Of a stretch of 51,050 nucleotides of DNA, positions 1 to 12,300 are shown in pieces. The translations under genes and the position numbers were made by a program. Numbering within the stretch: the stretch's first letter is position 1; the number at the start of each line of letters is the position of its first letter. The notes beneath the pieces were generated by a model that saw only the letters and a list, made by a program, of their open reading frames with translations, made no database searches and was not told where the DNA came from. Source of the DNA: Gnetum montanum (taxonomy: Eukaryota > Streptophyta > Gnetopsida > Gnetales > Gnetaceae); the NCBI GenBank assembly GCA_015680685.1, contig MNCI01006558.1:69975-121024 (forward strand). Reading direction: 5' to 3'.

Positions 1-16
1 TTTCAAACAAAAAGGA

Positions 17-34
17 TCCCTGATAATGGCACTA
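17..34 (-). other. Primer-binding site, tRNA-Asp type
   Basis: Read on the minus strand this is TAGTGCCATTATCAGGGA. It differs from TGGCGCCGTTGCCGGGGA, the common plant Ty3/gypsy site complementary to tRNA-Asp, only by C/T or G/A transitions. It lies two bases beyond the end of the minus-strand LTR, so the internal region of that element runs off the left edge of the window. Confidence 0.75.
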
Positions 35-35
35 G

Positions 36-891
36 TGATGAGTGGTGAATACCCTTACACTCAACCATATGAATCACTAAGCGTTCATGCATGATCTAGT
101 TGAATTTTGTGGATTTTTTGTCTTTTGGCACACTAGCCTCTAGGAAGTGAACTTGCCTTAATAGTCATTCGTTTCTTCCGAATTACACTTGTGATATGCA
201 CAGGTATGGTTAAGTGTAGTTGAGGCATATGATTTATATGTTTTATGTTTTGAGTGCTTAAAATATAGGATGAAAGGAATGAATTAATTTAATTGTTAAT
301 TTAATCTAACTAACTAATCAAGGTCTAACTAATTCTAATATAAGCATTTGGTCCTACTTTCTATACACATCCTGAACATGTATAATGTTGCTGGGTTATC
401 AAACATTAAGTGTTACTAGGATTACCAAGTGTCATGCGCATGCTTAAAGTGGTTGTACTTGTGTGCTTAATTAATCGGTATTTAATGTAGATTAAGTTAG
501 CCTAATTTAGGTTAATTACTTAAAAGCATTAAATAAAATTGTTGAAAACATTGAATGCATGAAGAAATTATTTAATCTAGCCAAAGTGCTATAGGGTTTA
601 ATAGAGAGCTCATCTTTATTGCCACACACACTGCTATGCTTAGGTACAATAGTGCTTGAATAAAGATCCGTACACTCAATGACTTTTGCTGTAAGCACTT
701 GGGAAAATATTCTACCTCTGAGAAAGAAAAATTGTAAGAGCTCTACTACACTATGACAAAGATTACCATAAATATGGTGGGTTAGCACATATTTATAGAA
801 AAAATAGACACTACATCGATGGGGCCATGCCAACACATGAAATCATACGTCGATGGGGCCTAATTGACGTAACCTATTTACGATTCATCAC
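36..891 (-). mobile_element. 5' LTR of a minus-strand Ty3/gypsy element (family A)
   Basis: On the minus strand it begins TGATGAATCG and ends CTCATCA. It matches the two LTRs of element A along its length: the GGCCCCATCGATGTA-like U3 block, TATAAATA at 797-790, a shared R/U5 with paired 'TTGGTAATCC' motifs, and the same end next to the PBS. About 856 bp, against about 900 bp for the other family members. The five bases on the right flank are CATAG; the left copy of any target duplication is outside the window. It is inserted in a plus-strand LTR whose remainder starts at about 897. Confidence 0.85.
790..797 (-). promoter_or_regulatory. TATA box of the minus-strand LTR
   Basis: TATAAATA on the minus strand, in the same place relative to the LTR start as in the LTRs of elements A and B. 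Confidence 0.6.
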
Positions 892-896
892 ATAGT

Positions 897-1625
897 AGCA
901 AAACTATTTTAGTTTGTTTTCATACTCTTAAGCACTTAGAAGTGTGAATGCTTGTACTATAGTGTGACTTAGTGAATGGAGTCTTTATTTGAACATCTCA
1001 GACTTGAGCATAAGTGTGACTAGTAATAAAAATTAAGCTCTTTCATACTATTGTAGCATTCTCCTAGTTTACTACTTTGCTTAGAATAATGTTTACCATT
1101 TTCAATTAGATGAGTAATTACTACTTTTCTAGTATGTTTTACTATTCCATGTACTTTAATTTTATTTTTGTTAGTATGTAGAATAGATACAACTAATTTC
1201 AAGCATAAAGTGTGATCGTTTGCTCTCCCAGTAGCATTATTGCTTAGTTCACCTAGTAGCAAAATACTTGGTAATCCTAGTAGCGATTACATAAGCTCAA
1301 GACATTTATAGAAAATTAGGAAATGATATCCATCATCATAGGATAAAATAGATTAATTTATTATTTTACTTAGACTTAGAAACTATTTTCATTCCACCAT
1401 GTTTTCTAGGAGAAACAATGGCCAAACAACATCAGATATCATATACCTCACAGTGAGCTAAACCATACACATAGACTTCACTAGCTCCACATGGGAAGAC
1501 AATGGTCTTGAACTTAAACCAATTGCTAGCATAATTACATTGCCTCATCCACAAATTATGATTTGGAATCACATGAATGCTTGTGACTTGTATGGTTGTG
1601 TGTTGTATTGCTCCACCACCCATCA
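897..1625 (+). mobile_element. 5'-truncated LTR, family B, plus strand
   Basis: The R/U5 part of a family B LTR. It aligns with about 5395-6105 of element B: the 'CACAAGTGTGA' segment, 'AATAAAGAT'-like signal, 'GGTAATCCTAGTAG' repeats, 'ACATGGGAAGACAATG' and the terminal 'CCATCA'. Its U3 is missing here because the minus-strand family A LTR interrupts it at 891/897. After it the sequence passes straight into a minus-strand retroelement ORF, with no PBS, so it is a solo LTR or a recombinant end rather than a 5' LTR of something in view. Confidence 0.75.
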
Positions 1626-1639
1626 TTATGTAGCCTAAG

Positions 1640-4255
1640 TAGTGCCTAGTGGTGGTGGCTCCTTCATTGGTTTCTTCCCCTTTTCATCAAGCTTCTAAAA
1701 CTTGTATCTATTGAGTAGTTCTTGAAGCTTATCTTCTTCCATTTTGGGGTCATGTACCATCCATGCTTATTATGCAATGTGTGATGGAGTTAGTACATCC
1801 CATAGACATGGGAGTGGTAGAAACATATGATTAGCCTTGATGTACTAGGCTACAAACTGCCTTCTCTCTTCTTCAAATGCCCTTGCCATCTTATGTAAAT
1901 CTTGATAATCAAACATCCTTCCTAAGTTTGTTGTAACATCTTTCTACCCTTGATAGCTAGCCTTAACTATTTCTAATTTATATTTTATTACATGAAGCTT
2001 TTTTAGAGCATCTTTTCAATCTGCAAACTCCTTTTCATACAATATATACGTGGTTGCTACTCGTAGTTCAAGCTCATTTCAGGGCTTGCCTGCTATCAAC
2101 ACGACTAGGTTAGCATAACAAAGGTTAGCTAACCCCACATATTCTTTCAGATCTTCTATCTGTAGGTCTTTATTTTTTATCTCTGCTTGGTGGACATGAG
2201 CATAGCTATCCAAGATGGGCTACTAGTATGGACTGTGTACTAATATGAAATTGATCCAGGCTTTCATCATTTGGATTTCCTTCTCATTAATTTTTTTATA
2301 CATGCCTACATGATCATGAAAGTGTTTTTTGAGCCTTTTATGCTTGTTTCACTCATTCTACTACACACTTATCTCAATAGCTAACTTCTATTTGATTATG
2401 TGTACCTTTTACATTAAGAGGGTTATATTTTCTCTTACTAAGTGGCTTATATCTTGGTTGACTCTCATCAGTTGTTCTCTCAAGTGATGGATTCTCTTCT
2501 CAAGGATGTTTTTCTGCTTCTCTATATTAGTCAACCTGGTATTTTCTATAGTGAGTTGCTTATTTTCTTCTTGTGCTATGGTGAGTGCCTTAGCATGTTA
2601 TGTGCATATTTTCTTATTTTGATCCATTAAGCAATTGATTTTTTCTATTCTAAACTACTCTAGTTTGTCAAGCACAACATATTGTGTAGGATCTCTATGT
2701 TCAACCCTCAGGGTTGCAAGATTTTCCTGTAGTATGAGAATTTTATTTTCTACATGGTTTGCCTTGGTTTGTGCCATGACCAGCTTATCCTTAGTTATTA
2801 TTAACTCTGACTACACTGTAGTGACATCACTTTGGATATCAAAAAGAGTTATCATGACTTGCCCAATCTGTAGCAATCAATCTATCACATCTTCATGATT
2901 AGCAAGAGTCATTGAGGTACTAACTAGCATTTGAGCATCCCTAGCTCTAGTTAGATCCATTGGTGACATAACATGTACATTAAATGATTCTTTGATGTGA
3001 TCTATGATTACTTCTTCTACTCTTGTTACATCTTGGTACTACATAACTACTATTATGGCTTTTTCTCTAGTTTCAAGAATCACTTGGAACAATGTAGTGT
3101 TTCTAGAAATTTGTTGTGATCATTAGACCTCTCCCCCTAACTACAATGATGTTTTTCCACTGATAGGATCTATGGAAATTATTGGTTGAATGACATTATC
3201 AATGACTCTTTAGAGATTGGCCTCCTCACACGTTCACCAACTAATGGTCTTTGTGATTTGTTCTAGATTACTCATTGATGTCTTGTAATTTGGTAGTAGC
3301 AATGGTGGAACTTTCTACTATTATTTTTCTTGTTGTTGCTACTCTTGTTGCTGATCACTAGGCCATGCTTGCTCTTATTGTATAGTAGTTTGTGTGGTTT
3401 CCCTAGTGTCTATTTGTTCCTCCATCTAGTCCTTCTTTAGTGGTGTTGAATTGAGCATTTTAGCAAATGAAGCATTTTGAGCCTTCCTGAGGACATCATT
3501 GGTGTACCCTAGGATTCCAACACATTTACATAGCTTCCATAAATTTTTCCATTAAGATCACACTTTCTCTGGCAACATACATTGATAGTCTATTCAATCC
3601 TTTTGTGGGAAACAAGTGATATATGCCAATTTTGAAGTAGATCCTTTCTTCAAGAGTTAGCTCATTATAACCCTTGTCATGTTTGCCATATGCTCTTTGC
3701 AACCACATTTTTCTTATTTTTGTATCTAATCTAGTGGATAGATGTGCTACATCTACCCCTTCATTAGGTGCATTAAGGACTTCAACTATCATCTTAACTG
3801 AATAGGAAACTAAGACTCCCTCAATATTAACTGTTACATCCTCTCCTTTGTTGTGCCAGAATTGATAGGTATTTGCGAACTATAATTCTAGATTTTTTGA
3901 GATCATGGGCCATAACAGTAATGCTTGAAGTTACATCCTCACCATTTCTGGAGCAAATTCTATGAATGGGCCAAAGTTTAGTTCCACGATCATTATAGTT
4001 AGGATCAATTTCTTTTGGATGGCTTGGATGTAATCTAGTAACATTGTGAGATGCTATCCTTTTGCTTGTCATTCTTTTGCCTCCCCCTGGGCTGAATGTC
4101 TTGTAGCAAGAGTTTCCTAATAAATTTTGAAAGATTGAGCCTTCTACTCCACATTTTTAGCTTATGGATCTTGTTCTCCTGTTTGGCCTCTTCCATGACC
4201 TCTTGGTCTTTTGCTAGCTAGCTGTGAGGGTCCTCTCATTGCTCCTCTCTTCAGG
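1640..4255 (-). pseudogene. Extra (env-position) ORF of a family B element, minus strand, decayed
   Basis: Reading from about 4255 down, this copy parallels the plus-strand extra ORF at 24108-26745. Shared stretches include 'NEGVDVAHLSTRLDTKIRK' (about 3740), 'GYNELTLEERIYFKIG' (about 3650) and a C-terminus ending in a Pro-rich EPPPLGT-like stretch near 1650. The middle is rich in Glu, Lys, Gln and Leu, as expected of a coiled coil. The length (about 2.6 kb) equals the plus-strand copy, so it is close to complete but broken by many stops. The N-terminal block resembles the putative plant transposon protein domain (PF20167 type) found in Athila-like retroelements; that assignment is from pattern memory. 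Its 3' LTR is absent: a plus-strand LTR abuts it at 1625. Confidence 0.65.
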
Positions 4256-5223
4256 GAAATTTTTAATCATCAAGGATTTAGGAATTATTAAAATGTTTAC
4301 TTTGATTTTTATAACTCCTTTCATTTCTCATAACTTTGATTGTAGACTTAGAAAAATTTACTAGCTTTGATTAAAATGTTTACTTTGATTGTAGAGTTAG
4401 AAAAATTTTCAAAAAGAAACCCCATAGGTGTTAATTTCCTTATAACCCTTCACAGTTATTCATTTTGCTCTTTTTTATGGCTCATAATAGTTGGCATGGT
4501 TTATTAAAAGGATTATTTACATATTTTGGCTTGATTTTTATTAAAAATGTTCTTTCTTTTCCTTCATACGTATCCTTATAATACCTTTTGGGTGTTAGAA
4601 AATTTTGACTCAAATTGAAGAAATATCATGCTAGGCACCCCCATAACAAAGTTGAGAGCTCCATGATCAACAAGGTTCAAGAATTGCATAAATTGGAGCT
4701 ACAAGTGTGGAGTTATGAGGGTTTGAAGTTGGGAGGTCATAGCTTTGAGTTAAAAAAAAATTATAAAAACTCTCCCTTCTTTAAAAACAAAAAATGAAAA
4801 ATTCACTAAGTGCCCCATAGTTTAAATACTTTTTTCGCATTACGATATTAGAGGGGCTTCGATATTAGAGATCCAATATTGAAGGTGAAAATTTCAAATT
4901 TTGTGTTGAATTTTCGTGAATAAAAATGAGTCATTTGGAATATTTGGAAAATATGGAACATGTTTAGAGGGTCTTGGACTATGAGTAGTGCATATTTTTT
5001 CAAGAATGGCATGGAAAGTGCATAAAGAAGGAATCTAGAGCAATGAAAGTTCATTAAGTGTTGATAAGATGGATGAGATGGGTAATGAATTTGTGTTGTT
5101 AGAATAGATGTATTGAATGTTAAGGGAAGTTTTTATTGACATTTTTTGTTGTTCGAAGGCTTAAGATGATGTGGAATTAATTTCCAAGTACAAGATATAA
5201 TAGTTATACAAGTGGGTCCTCCC
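4256..5223 (-). other. Non-coding internal region upstream of the minus-strand extra ORF
   Basis: Reverse complement of roughly 23140-24100 in element B. No ORF is supported. It carries GATATT/CCAATATT modules at about 4841-4882 like those in family B LTR U3. It is cut at 5223 by the 5' LTR of element B, so the rest of this minus-strand element was displaced to the right or lost. Confidence 0.65.
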
Positions 5224-5250
5224 TAATAAATCACATTTTTACAATGGCTA

Positions 5251-5334
5251 TGATATCGGGCATCCAATATCAGTTTTGCAATATCGAATCCCCAATATCA
5301 AAGCCCATGATATGACATCAAATATCCAATATTG
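5251..5334 (+). promoter_or_regulatory. GATATC-type repeat cluster in the family B U3
   Basis: Four to five short modules of the type GATATCGGGCATCCAATATC and ATATCGAATCCCCAATATC, each an imperfect inverted repeat. The same modules recur in the 3' LTR (about 26990-27070) and, unexpectedly, inside the element upstream of the extra ORF (23480-23525 and 4841-4882). A cis-regulatory role is inferred from position only. Confidence 0.45.
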
Positions 5335-5351
5335 TTCCACACATGCCTACC

Positions 5352-5359
5352 TATAAATA
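5352..5359 (+). promoter_or_regulatory. TATA box of the 5' LTR of element B
   Basis: TATAAATA within 'CTACCTATAAATATGACACT'. The same string is in the 3' LTR at about 27085. Confidence 0.65.
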
Positions 5360-6106
5360 TGACACTTAGGCACATAGATGAACAATGAATTTAGTCAACC
5401 TGTATTGAAACTCTTACAGTTTAATTTCATAGCTTAGTAATAGAGTGAATGCTCGTAATGTGGTGTTGAGCAGTCATCTAGAATTTTTTTGAGCATTTTT
5501 TACTTGGGCACAAGTGTGATGGAAATAAAGATCAAGATTTATTTTCATCATTACAACATCCATTTAGATTTACTATTTTACTTAGCATAGTTTTTACTAT
5601 TTCCTTAGCTTAATCATTTACATTTCCAAGTACTTTACTTTCCTTGTTCATTTGTAAAGTGGAATTAGTATGACTAGTTTCAAGCATTTAAGTGTAATCT
5701 TTTGGTAACCCAGTAGTGGTTTCACTTGATTTTCTTAGTAGCAAACTTTCTTGGTAATCCTAGTAACAGTTACAGAGTCCAAAGCATGTGCAGTAATCCA
5801 AGAAAGGATACTTATGACACTAGGCTAGAGTAGATTATTTTATTATTTTCTTTTAACTTAGAATTCTTATCACACTTTACCATTGTAGCTAGGAGATATG
5901 GCCAACACAACATCACCTATCTTTTACCCGACCATAAGTTAAACCATACACCTAGATTTTACTAGGTCATGTGGGAAGACAATGATTTTGAATTTTAACC
6001 AATTACTAGCATAATCATATTGCCTTATCCATGGATTATGATTAGGCTACATGTGAAGATTGATAACTTGTATGGTTGGGTGTTGGATTACTCCATCGCT
6101 CATCAT

Positions 6107-6124
6107 TGACACCATTGTTGGGGA
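6107..6124 (+). other. Primer-binding site of element B, tRNA-Asp type
   Basis: TGACACCATTGTTGGGGA, one base after the LTR end. It differs from the tRNA-Asp complementary site TGGCGCCGTTGCCGGGGA only by transitions. Confidence 0.75.
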
Positions 6125-6236
6125 CTTGTCAATGTATACTAAGTAATTAATTACATAAAGTTCATTGTACTTGAAACATAGTTAAAATTCATAACTATAA
6201 CTAAGCACACTTAAAACAAATGTCTTAAACCATAAC

Positions 6237-8640
6237 ATGGCTTCAAGCAAGGACACATTATCACCTATCAAAAAACTACAAATAAGTAGTGATAGAATCG
6301 AAGAGCAAGAAGATTAGAGTATGCCAATGTAGATAAGGATATCATATGCTCATCATAATCCTTACTATCTTGATTTCACCTTCATCTTTCATTAGGATGG
6401 CCAATTAAGGTGGAGAGATCTTCAAGAGAATATTGTTCTACCACCAAAATGTTCAACACCCATCATGCTCCAAATTGCTCTTAAAGAAATGAAACTGAGT
6501 GAGGCACTTGGAGGGTATCATGTGGCCAAACACATGACTGGACCTTATGAGCCCATTGAGGAGTAGTTGAGAAGAGAAAAAGTTGTGGAAACCAAGCATG
6601 ATCAGAACAAAGAAAAAAAGGTCAACTCTCCTGTTGTCTTAGAAGAGCTTGATGGAGATGAATTCACAGCTGAACAACTTTACCAAAACCATGAGTTCTA
6701 GTCATAAACACCTATTATTCAATTAGAGGAACTTGTCAAGAATTATTCATGCTCTAACTTAGCAAAGACACTTAGAAGGGAGGGAAAAGACTAAAGGCAC
6801 AAGTAGGACTCAAGGCCAAGAGCTCCTACTAGATCTCATAGAGAAGAATATTAGAGTCATCATAGGAGGACAAGCCAACAACATTCTTCTACTACTTCAT
6901 TTGCATCCTCTCAATCATCAAAAGACTCTAACAAAAGGAGGAAAAGGTACAAAAACCATGACCATCATTACCATTACTCAAGACATTATAATTTAGAAGA
7001 TGAAGGGTATGAACAACACAGATGTAGGAATCATAGAAATTATGAAAGGGATGAGCACAGAAGGAGGAACTACTATAATAGATCACACAAAATTGATTGA
7101 GATGACGCACCCTTGATGTGTATTCAAAGTATGATTAAGATTCAAGAAGCTATGCACATACCAACTAGGCATGTGAGGGATAGCTGTATAAAATGGCTTA
7201 ACATGAACAACATGCCAATATTTGAAGGTGGCCATAATTTTGATACACAAGGCCACCTTCAAAATTTCCATGATGCCTATATCCTACAAAACATTCAAAG
7301 TAAATAATAGAAGTTAAAGTTATTCCCAATAACATTTGTAAAATAGTTAGAGAGTTGGTACCGATCACTTGAACTTAAATCAATCAAAAGATGGAGTACC
7401 ATGCTAGAGGTTTTCAAAGATAAATATCAAACCTACTCATATGTGTCTAACTTAAGAAAGAAAACCCAAGGATAAAAATAAGGAATTAAATAAACCCTTG
7501 ATGCAGCAACGAATAGATACTACTCACTATTGCATAGATGCCTAGGCCATGAATTCTCATAGAAGGAACAAATAAGGCACATTGTAGATGGGTTACGAAA
7601 TAAAACTAGGGAGATACTTGGGATTTATGCCCAAGGTAGATTATCTGAGTTAACAACCCATCACATCGAAATATTAATTGATCAAGTGGCAAAGGAAGAA
7701 GGTGATTTAAGAAAGAGAGAATCAATGAGGAATATAACCAAGATCCATCAATCAGAAAGAGAATCACATAAGTATGTGATACCCAAGAAGAGAAAACCTT
7801 GGAATAGGTAATTCAAAAGAAGGCTCTACCTTGGAATAGTTAATTCAAAAGAAGACTCTACCAATTTAGAAGATTGTAACTAATATTGCAATGAAGGTAG
7901 AGAAAATGTGGAACTTGGTAGACAAAAAATTTGCAATTTCATTAAAGATTGTGGAGAAGAGAATAAAGCAAGCCTTTGAAAAAGGAAAAGATAAGAAGAA
8001 GAAGAAAGAGCTTAGATGAAGGGGTAAAGTGGCTACAATGGTTAAGTTTTCAAACAGCTACACTAATGAGAAAGGATGTATTATGTGTTAGTACAAACAT
8101 CCTAAGGGATGTTGCCTAGTAATGGCACATTTGCAAGAAATAGGGGCATACACACTTAATCCTAAATTTGTTAAGAAAAAAATGCTTAGAAGGTTATCTT
8201 ATCCTCAAGATAACTACAAGAAGAACTTCCAACCAACATATTATCCTAGTGGAGCCTACCCTTAGCTACAAGAGTGGTATTACTAGTAGTGGTAGCAACC
8301 CCAATTGTGGGCCATGCCACCACCTCACCAACAGTATCCATATCAGCAACTAGATCCTTACGGATACTACGTCTAGTGTCCAATCTCACTAGCAAATGCA
8401 ACTATTCAAACCCCACAATATTATCCACCTATGTACCACAAACCAATGCTTCCAAGAATGGAAGAAGACTCATATGTGCATCCATCAACAACTAGTCCTT
8501 CTAACCAACACTTGAATCCTCTACCACCAATGCCACCTCCTACCATGTTGAGGGAACTACCATCACAACTGCAATAGAAGAATGCTACTAGGGAAGTTAG
8601 TACACAAGAGGAGGTAATCACCTATGAATCCCAAACGAAG
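6237..8640 (+). pseudogene. gag of element B, decayed
   Basis: The likely start is the ATG at 6237, after a leader of about 110 bp. The N-terminal part reads MASSKDTLSPIKKLQ, followed by a region rich in Ser, Arg, His and Tyr (about 6880-7090). A capsid-like helical core follows (about 7290-7720), with motifs such as 'TNRYYSLLHRCLGHEF' and 'LSELTTHHIEILIDQVAKEE'. Near 8060-8110 is a Cys/His element reading GCIMC, a stop, then YKHPKGCC, also seen in element A. A long Pro/Gln/Tyr-rich tail (about 8200-8600) precedes the protease. The many stops and some frame changes mean it is not translatable as it stands. Gag would form the virus-like particle. Confidence 0.7.
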
Positions 8641-8769
8641 AAATTATTGTTCTTTCAAACGAGTCCAAAAAAGATTTGATAGATGGGGAACACATATACT
8701 TCTACCCCATCTCCATCCAATCCTTCTCAACACAACAAGCTTCTATCTTCATCAAACTCAAATGTCATA

Positions 8770-8954
8770 ACTGTCATGCTCACTTCAATAATTAGGCACT
8801 AGATTAAGGTAGGAGCCCTTTCACAAAAACAAACTAATCTAGGAAGTCCTTTAGTTTACGTCTAGATAAGAGGGTAAAAACCATGTGAATATTTATTAGA
8901 TTTCAAGTCAAGGATGAACATGATCTCCCAAGATATGTACTAGGCCTGGAATCT
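8770..8954 (+). pseudogene. Protease of element B, N-terminal part
   Basis: The readable stretch contains 'YLLDFKSRMNMISQDMY', which aligns by position with the D-T/S-G-A active-site loop of plant gypsy proteases. The catalytic DTGA is degraded to D-F-K-S here. The gene is split by element A: the frame breaks at the ATCAC duplication and resumes at about 21166 with the C-terminal half. Confidence 0.55.
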
Positions 8955-8959
8955 ATCAC
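8955..8959 (+). other. Target-site duplication, left copy (element A)
   Basis: ATCAC directly before the 5' LTR; ACCAC follows the 3' LTR. They differ by one C/T transition. Confidence 0.7.
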
Positions 8960-9858
8960 TAATGAGTCATGGATTAGTTGTGTTGATGAGGCCCCATTGA
9001 CTAGGCCTCATCATCGCATCATTTCATGCATTGACATGGCCCCATAGATGTAAGGTCTATTCTTACCTATAAATACTGCCAACCCATAGTGTTTATGAAA
9101 TATGTCTTATCATAGTAGTAGTAGAGCTCTTGTAATTTTTCCATTTAAGAGTTAGAATATTTCTCTGAGTGCTCATAGCAGGAGTCAGAAAGTTTATGGA
9201 TCTTTATTCTAGCACTATTATACTTGAACACACCAGTGTGTACAATAATAAAGACAAGACTTTTGATCAAACCTTGTAGAACTTAGAATAGATTAATGAT
9301 TCATTTATGCATATATTGGCTTCATTGAATATGCAATTAATTAAGCTAGATTAGACTTCAATTGATTTATTTATTAATTAAACTAAATAGGTTAAATAGA
9401 TAAGTACAATCGCTTCGAGCATAAACATGTATTCGCTTGGTAACCCCAACAACATTATTGCTTGGTTTGCACAGTAGTGTAGTGCTTGGTAATCCCAGTA
9501 GTAGATACATGGGTTTAGGACATGTATAGAAGATGAGACTGGATGGTTATGTTAGGATTAGTTATAGATTAGTTAGTTAGTTAGTTAATTAAGCCATTAA
9601 ATTACCTCATCTCTCTACTTTAAGCACTAGAAACATAAAATATAAAATAATAAAAATGATATGCCTTGATTACACTTAATCATACCTTTGTACATCACAA
9701 GTGTAATTGGGATTATAACAAATGATAGTTAGGACAAGGTTCACTTCCTAGAAGACCAATGTACCAGAAGACATAGAGTCCACAGAATTCGATCAGATCA
9801 TGTGTGAATGCTTCATGATTCGTATGGTTGAGCATAGGGGTACCTAAGCCACTCATCA
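8960..9858 (+). mobile_element. 5' LTR of element A
   Basis: About 899 bp, from TAATGAGTCA (the 3' LTR has TGATGAGTTG) to CACTCATCA. It shares U3, TATA, R and U5 with 20241-21160, with visible point differences throughout, so the insertion is old. Confidence 0.9.
9068..9075 (+). promoter_or_regulatory. TATA box of the 5' LTR of element A
   Basis: TATAAATA, at the same offset as in the 3' LTR (20363-20370). Confidence 0.65.
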
Positions 9859-9859
9859 T

Positions 9860-9877
9860 TGGCATTGTTACTAGGAA
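9860..9877 (+). other. Primer-binding site of element A, tRNA-Asp type
   Basis: TGGCATTGTTACTAGGAA, one base after the LTR. Every difference from TGGCGCCGTTGCCGGGGA is a C/T or G/A transition. Confidence 0.8.
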
Positions 9878-10014
9878 CTCTTTTTGTTTGAAACATGCAT
9901 TATCTAGGTTTAGTGAATACCATTAACATCATTGTACAAACCCTAAAGTCAATATCATTTTCATTATAAATATAATTACAAAAGCACATTGATCTTTTGA
10001 TTTTGTATTGAAAA

Positions 10015-12300
10015 ATGTCTTCTTCTTCTCATAGGCATGATAATATGAAACCACCTATCCCTCAAGAATGCAAGTTATTATATACTCATACAGATGAGTA
10101 TGTGCTTGACTTCACCTTCATCCTACATCAGGATGAACAACTATGTGGCAAGACATGAAGGACAACATTGTAATCCCCCCCGATCGAGCTATGCGAAGGA
10201 TACTATTTCAAATCCTTAGAAGGTTAGGCATCCCAGATCTTCAAGAGGAGTACATTATGCATAATTATGACTACTAAGACTACTATCCCACTGAAACACA
10301 ACATTAGAGAGATCGACACTAGGAGAAGCACCACAAGTTTGCGAAGGGAAAATACTTCACTAATCCCTTGTTCCTGCTAAATCAAAATGACAATGAGGAT
10401 CCTTCCTCTAGGGATTCTTAGCAATAATATTTTCCACCTCTTATTATTGGTGATGAGGGTATGTCCTTGAACTTACATTCCACTATTAGTAAACTAATTT
10501 AAGGTAAAAGTGGCAGTAAAGGTAGGGAATTGAGCAAGCTTAACAATAATAAGAAATCTAGGGATCATGGTCATGAAAAGCAAAGAGATGATGGTAGACA
10601 TTGTAGTGGTGGTGGTAGTCCACCTACCTCTTCATCCTCTTCATTTGATTCTAAACATTCCTCTTCATCTTCTGGTTCTAATAGAAGCTATCAAAGAAAT
10701 AATTACAATGAAGGTGACTAGTGGGACAATAATGATCATGGAGCTCACCATGAAAGAAAGGGTGGCAGAGACCATCATCGACATCATCAACATAATGATG
10801 ATGATGAACCTCTATTAACAACTCAAAGCATGCTCAACATTGTAGAGGTAGTCAAGATTCCAACTAGGCATCTGAATGATAGTTGGATCAAGCACTTAGA
10901 CATAAACAATATCTTAAGATTTGAGGGGGATATAAATCTGATCCACAAAACCATCTACAAGCCTTTCACGATGCTTATGCCTTACAAAACATCAAAAATG
11001 ACTAGTAGAAATTGAAGCTATTCCCTAGGAAACTTATCATGGATGTAGAAAGCCAGTACTGGTTCTTGGAACTAGAATCCATTCGTAGATGGCATACCAT
11101 ACTAGAGCTATTTAATGATAAATACTAGACATACTCCAATGTGTCTAATCTAAGAAGGTAAATCCAAGGTTGGAAGTTGGGAACACATGAATCCTAGGAT
11201 GCTACCATGGACAAATATTATTCTCTCTTACACTGATGCCCTAGCTATGGTTATTCTCAAAGGAAATAACTTTACCACATCATAGATGGACTTAGAGTAG
11301 AAGCTAGAAGAACTCTTGGGGTTTATGCCTAATAGATATTGTTTGAATTAAGAGCTCATTAGATCCAAAGGATGATAGAGGAGGTAGTAAAAGAAGAAGG
11401 TGAGTTGTGAAAGAGGAAAAGTGTAGAAGAATATAATAGGGATCCTTCCATTAGAAAAAGGGAGGTCTAATTTTATGACGAGGAGAAATCACCACTTGAC
11501 ACAATGGTGAACAGGAATACCTTGCCCATCCAAAAATATTTTTTTGATATTTTGGCTAAGGTTGATAAATTATGGGACTCTTTGGATGAAAAATTCCAAG
11601 ATGTTATGAAGATTTTTGAAGAATCTAAAGAGTGGAATAGTGATTGTGACCACAAGAGGTGAAAAGAAGCTAAACATGCCTACCAAAGAGGTAAGGGTAA
11701 AGCTGATACAGTAGAAGAAGTTATGAAGACAAACTCTAATGATGATGCTAGGTGAATATGTCAATATGAACATCCTAAGGGATGTTTTCCTATGGTTTCA
11801 CACTTACAAGAGTCTGGGGTGTACATGCTAAATCCTCAACTAGCAAGGAGGTAAGCACCTAGATGATTTCCTTATCCTTAAGGAAATCCAAGGCAATTCC
11901 ACCAGTAACAACAGGATTACTATCCAAGTGGAGCTCCACCACAACCATATGAGAAATACTAGCAATGGTAGTAATCACAATCATGGGGGATGCCACCATT
12001 GAGATAGTAGTACCCTTATCGGCAACCAGATCCATATGAGTACTATGTTCAACAACCCATTTCTCCACGAAGCTCTACAAGCCACACCTTATTCCAACAT
12101 CACTATTACCCTTCGTAGTATCATCAAACTCATTCATCATCTACTCAAGGGGAGCCCTCATATCCATACCATCCTCTACATTCATTTGCACACATTCCTT
12201 TGCCCTCAACCTAGTTACATCCTACTTTATCTATGCAGGGAAAAATTTCCCCAAAACCGTAGCAATGAAATGCTACAAGGGTTGTAAATTTACAATCGGC
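10015..12300 (+). pseudogene. gag of element A, decayed
   Basis: The start is the ATG at 10015 (MSSSSHRHDNMKPPIPQECK), about 155 bp after the LTR. A Ser/Gly-rich, then His/Asp-rich, stretch at about 10530-10815 includes a Ser run and a 'HHRHHQHNDDDE' segment. The motif 'IPTRHLNDSWIKHLDINNI' at about 10858 matches 'IPTRHVRDSCIKWLNMNNM' in the gag of element B. Near 11755 a C-x-Y-x-H-P-K-G-C-like element recurs ('YEHPKGCF' frame). The 3' part is Pro/Gln/Tyr-rich. Several frame changes and stops. Confidence 0.65.

Larger units (their letters stand above)
5224..6105 (+). mobile_element. 5' LTR of element B
   Basis: Starts TAATAAATCAC (the partner 3' LTR starts TGATAAATCAC) and ends CTCATCA just before the PBS. 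U3 holds several imperfect GATATC/CCAATATC modules at 5251-5334. About 882 bp. The five bases before it are CTCCC. Confidence 0.85.
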
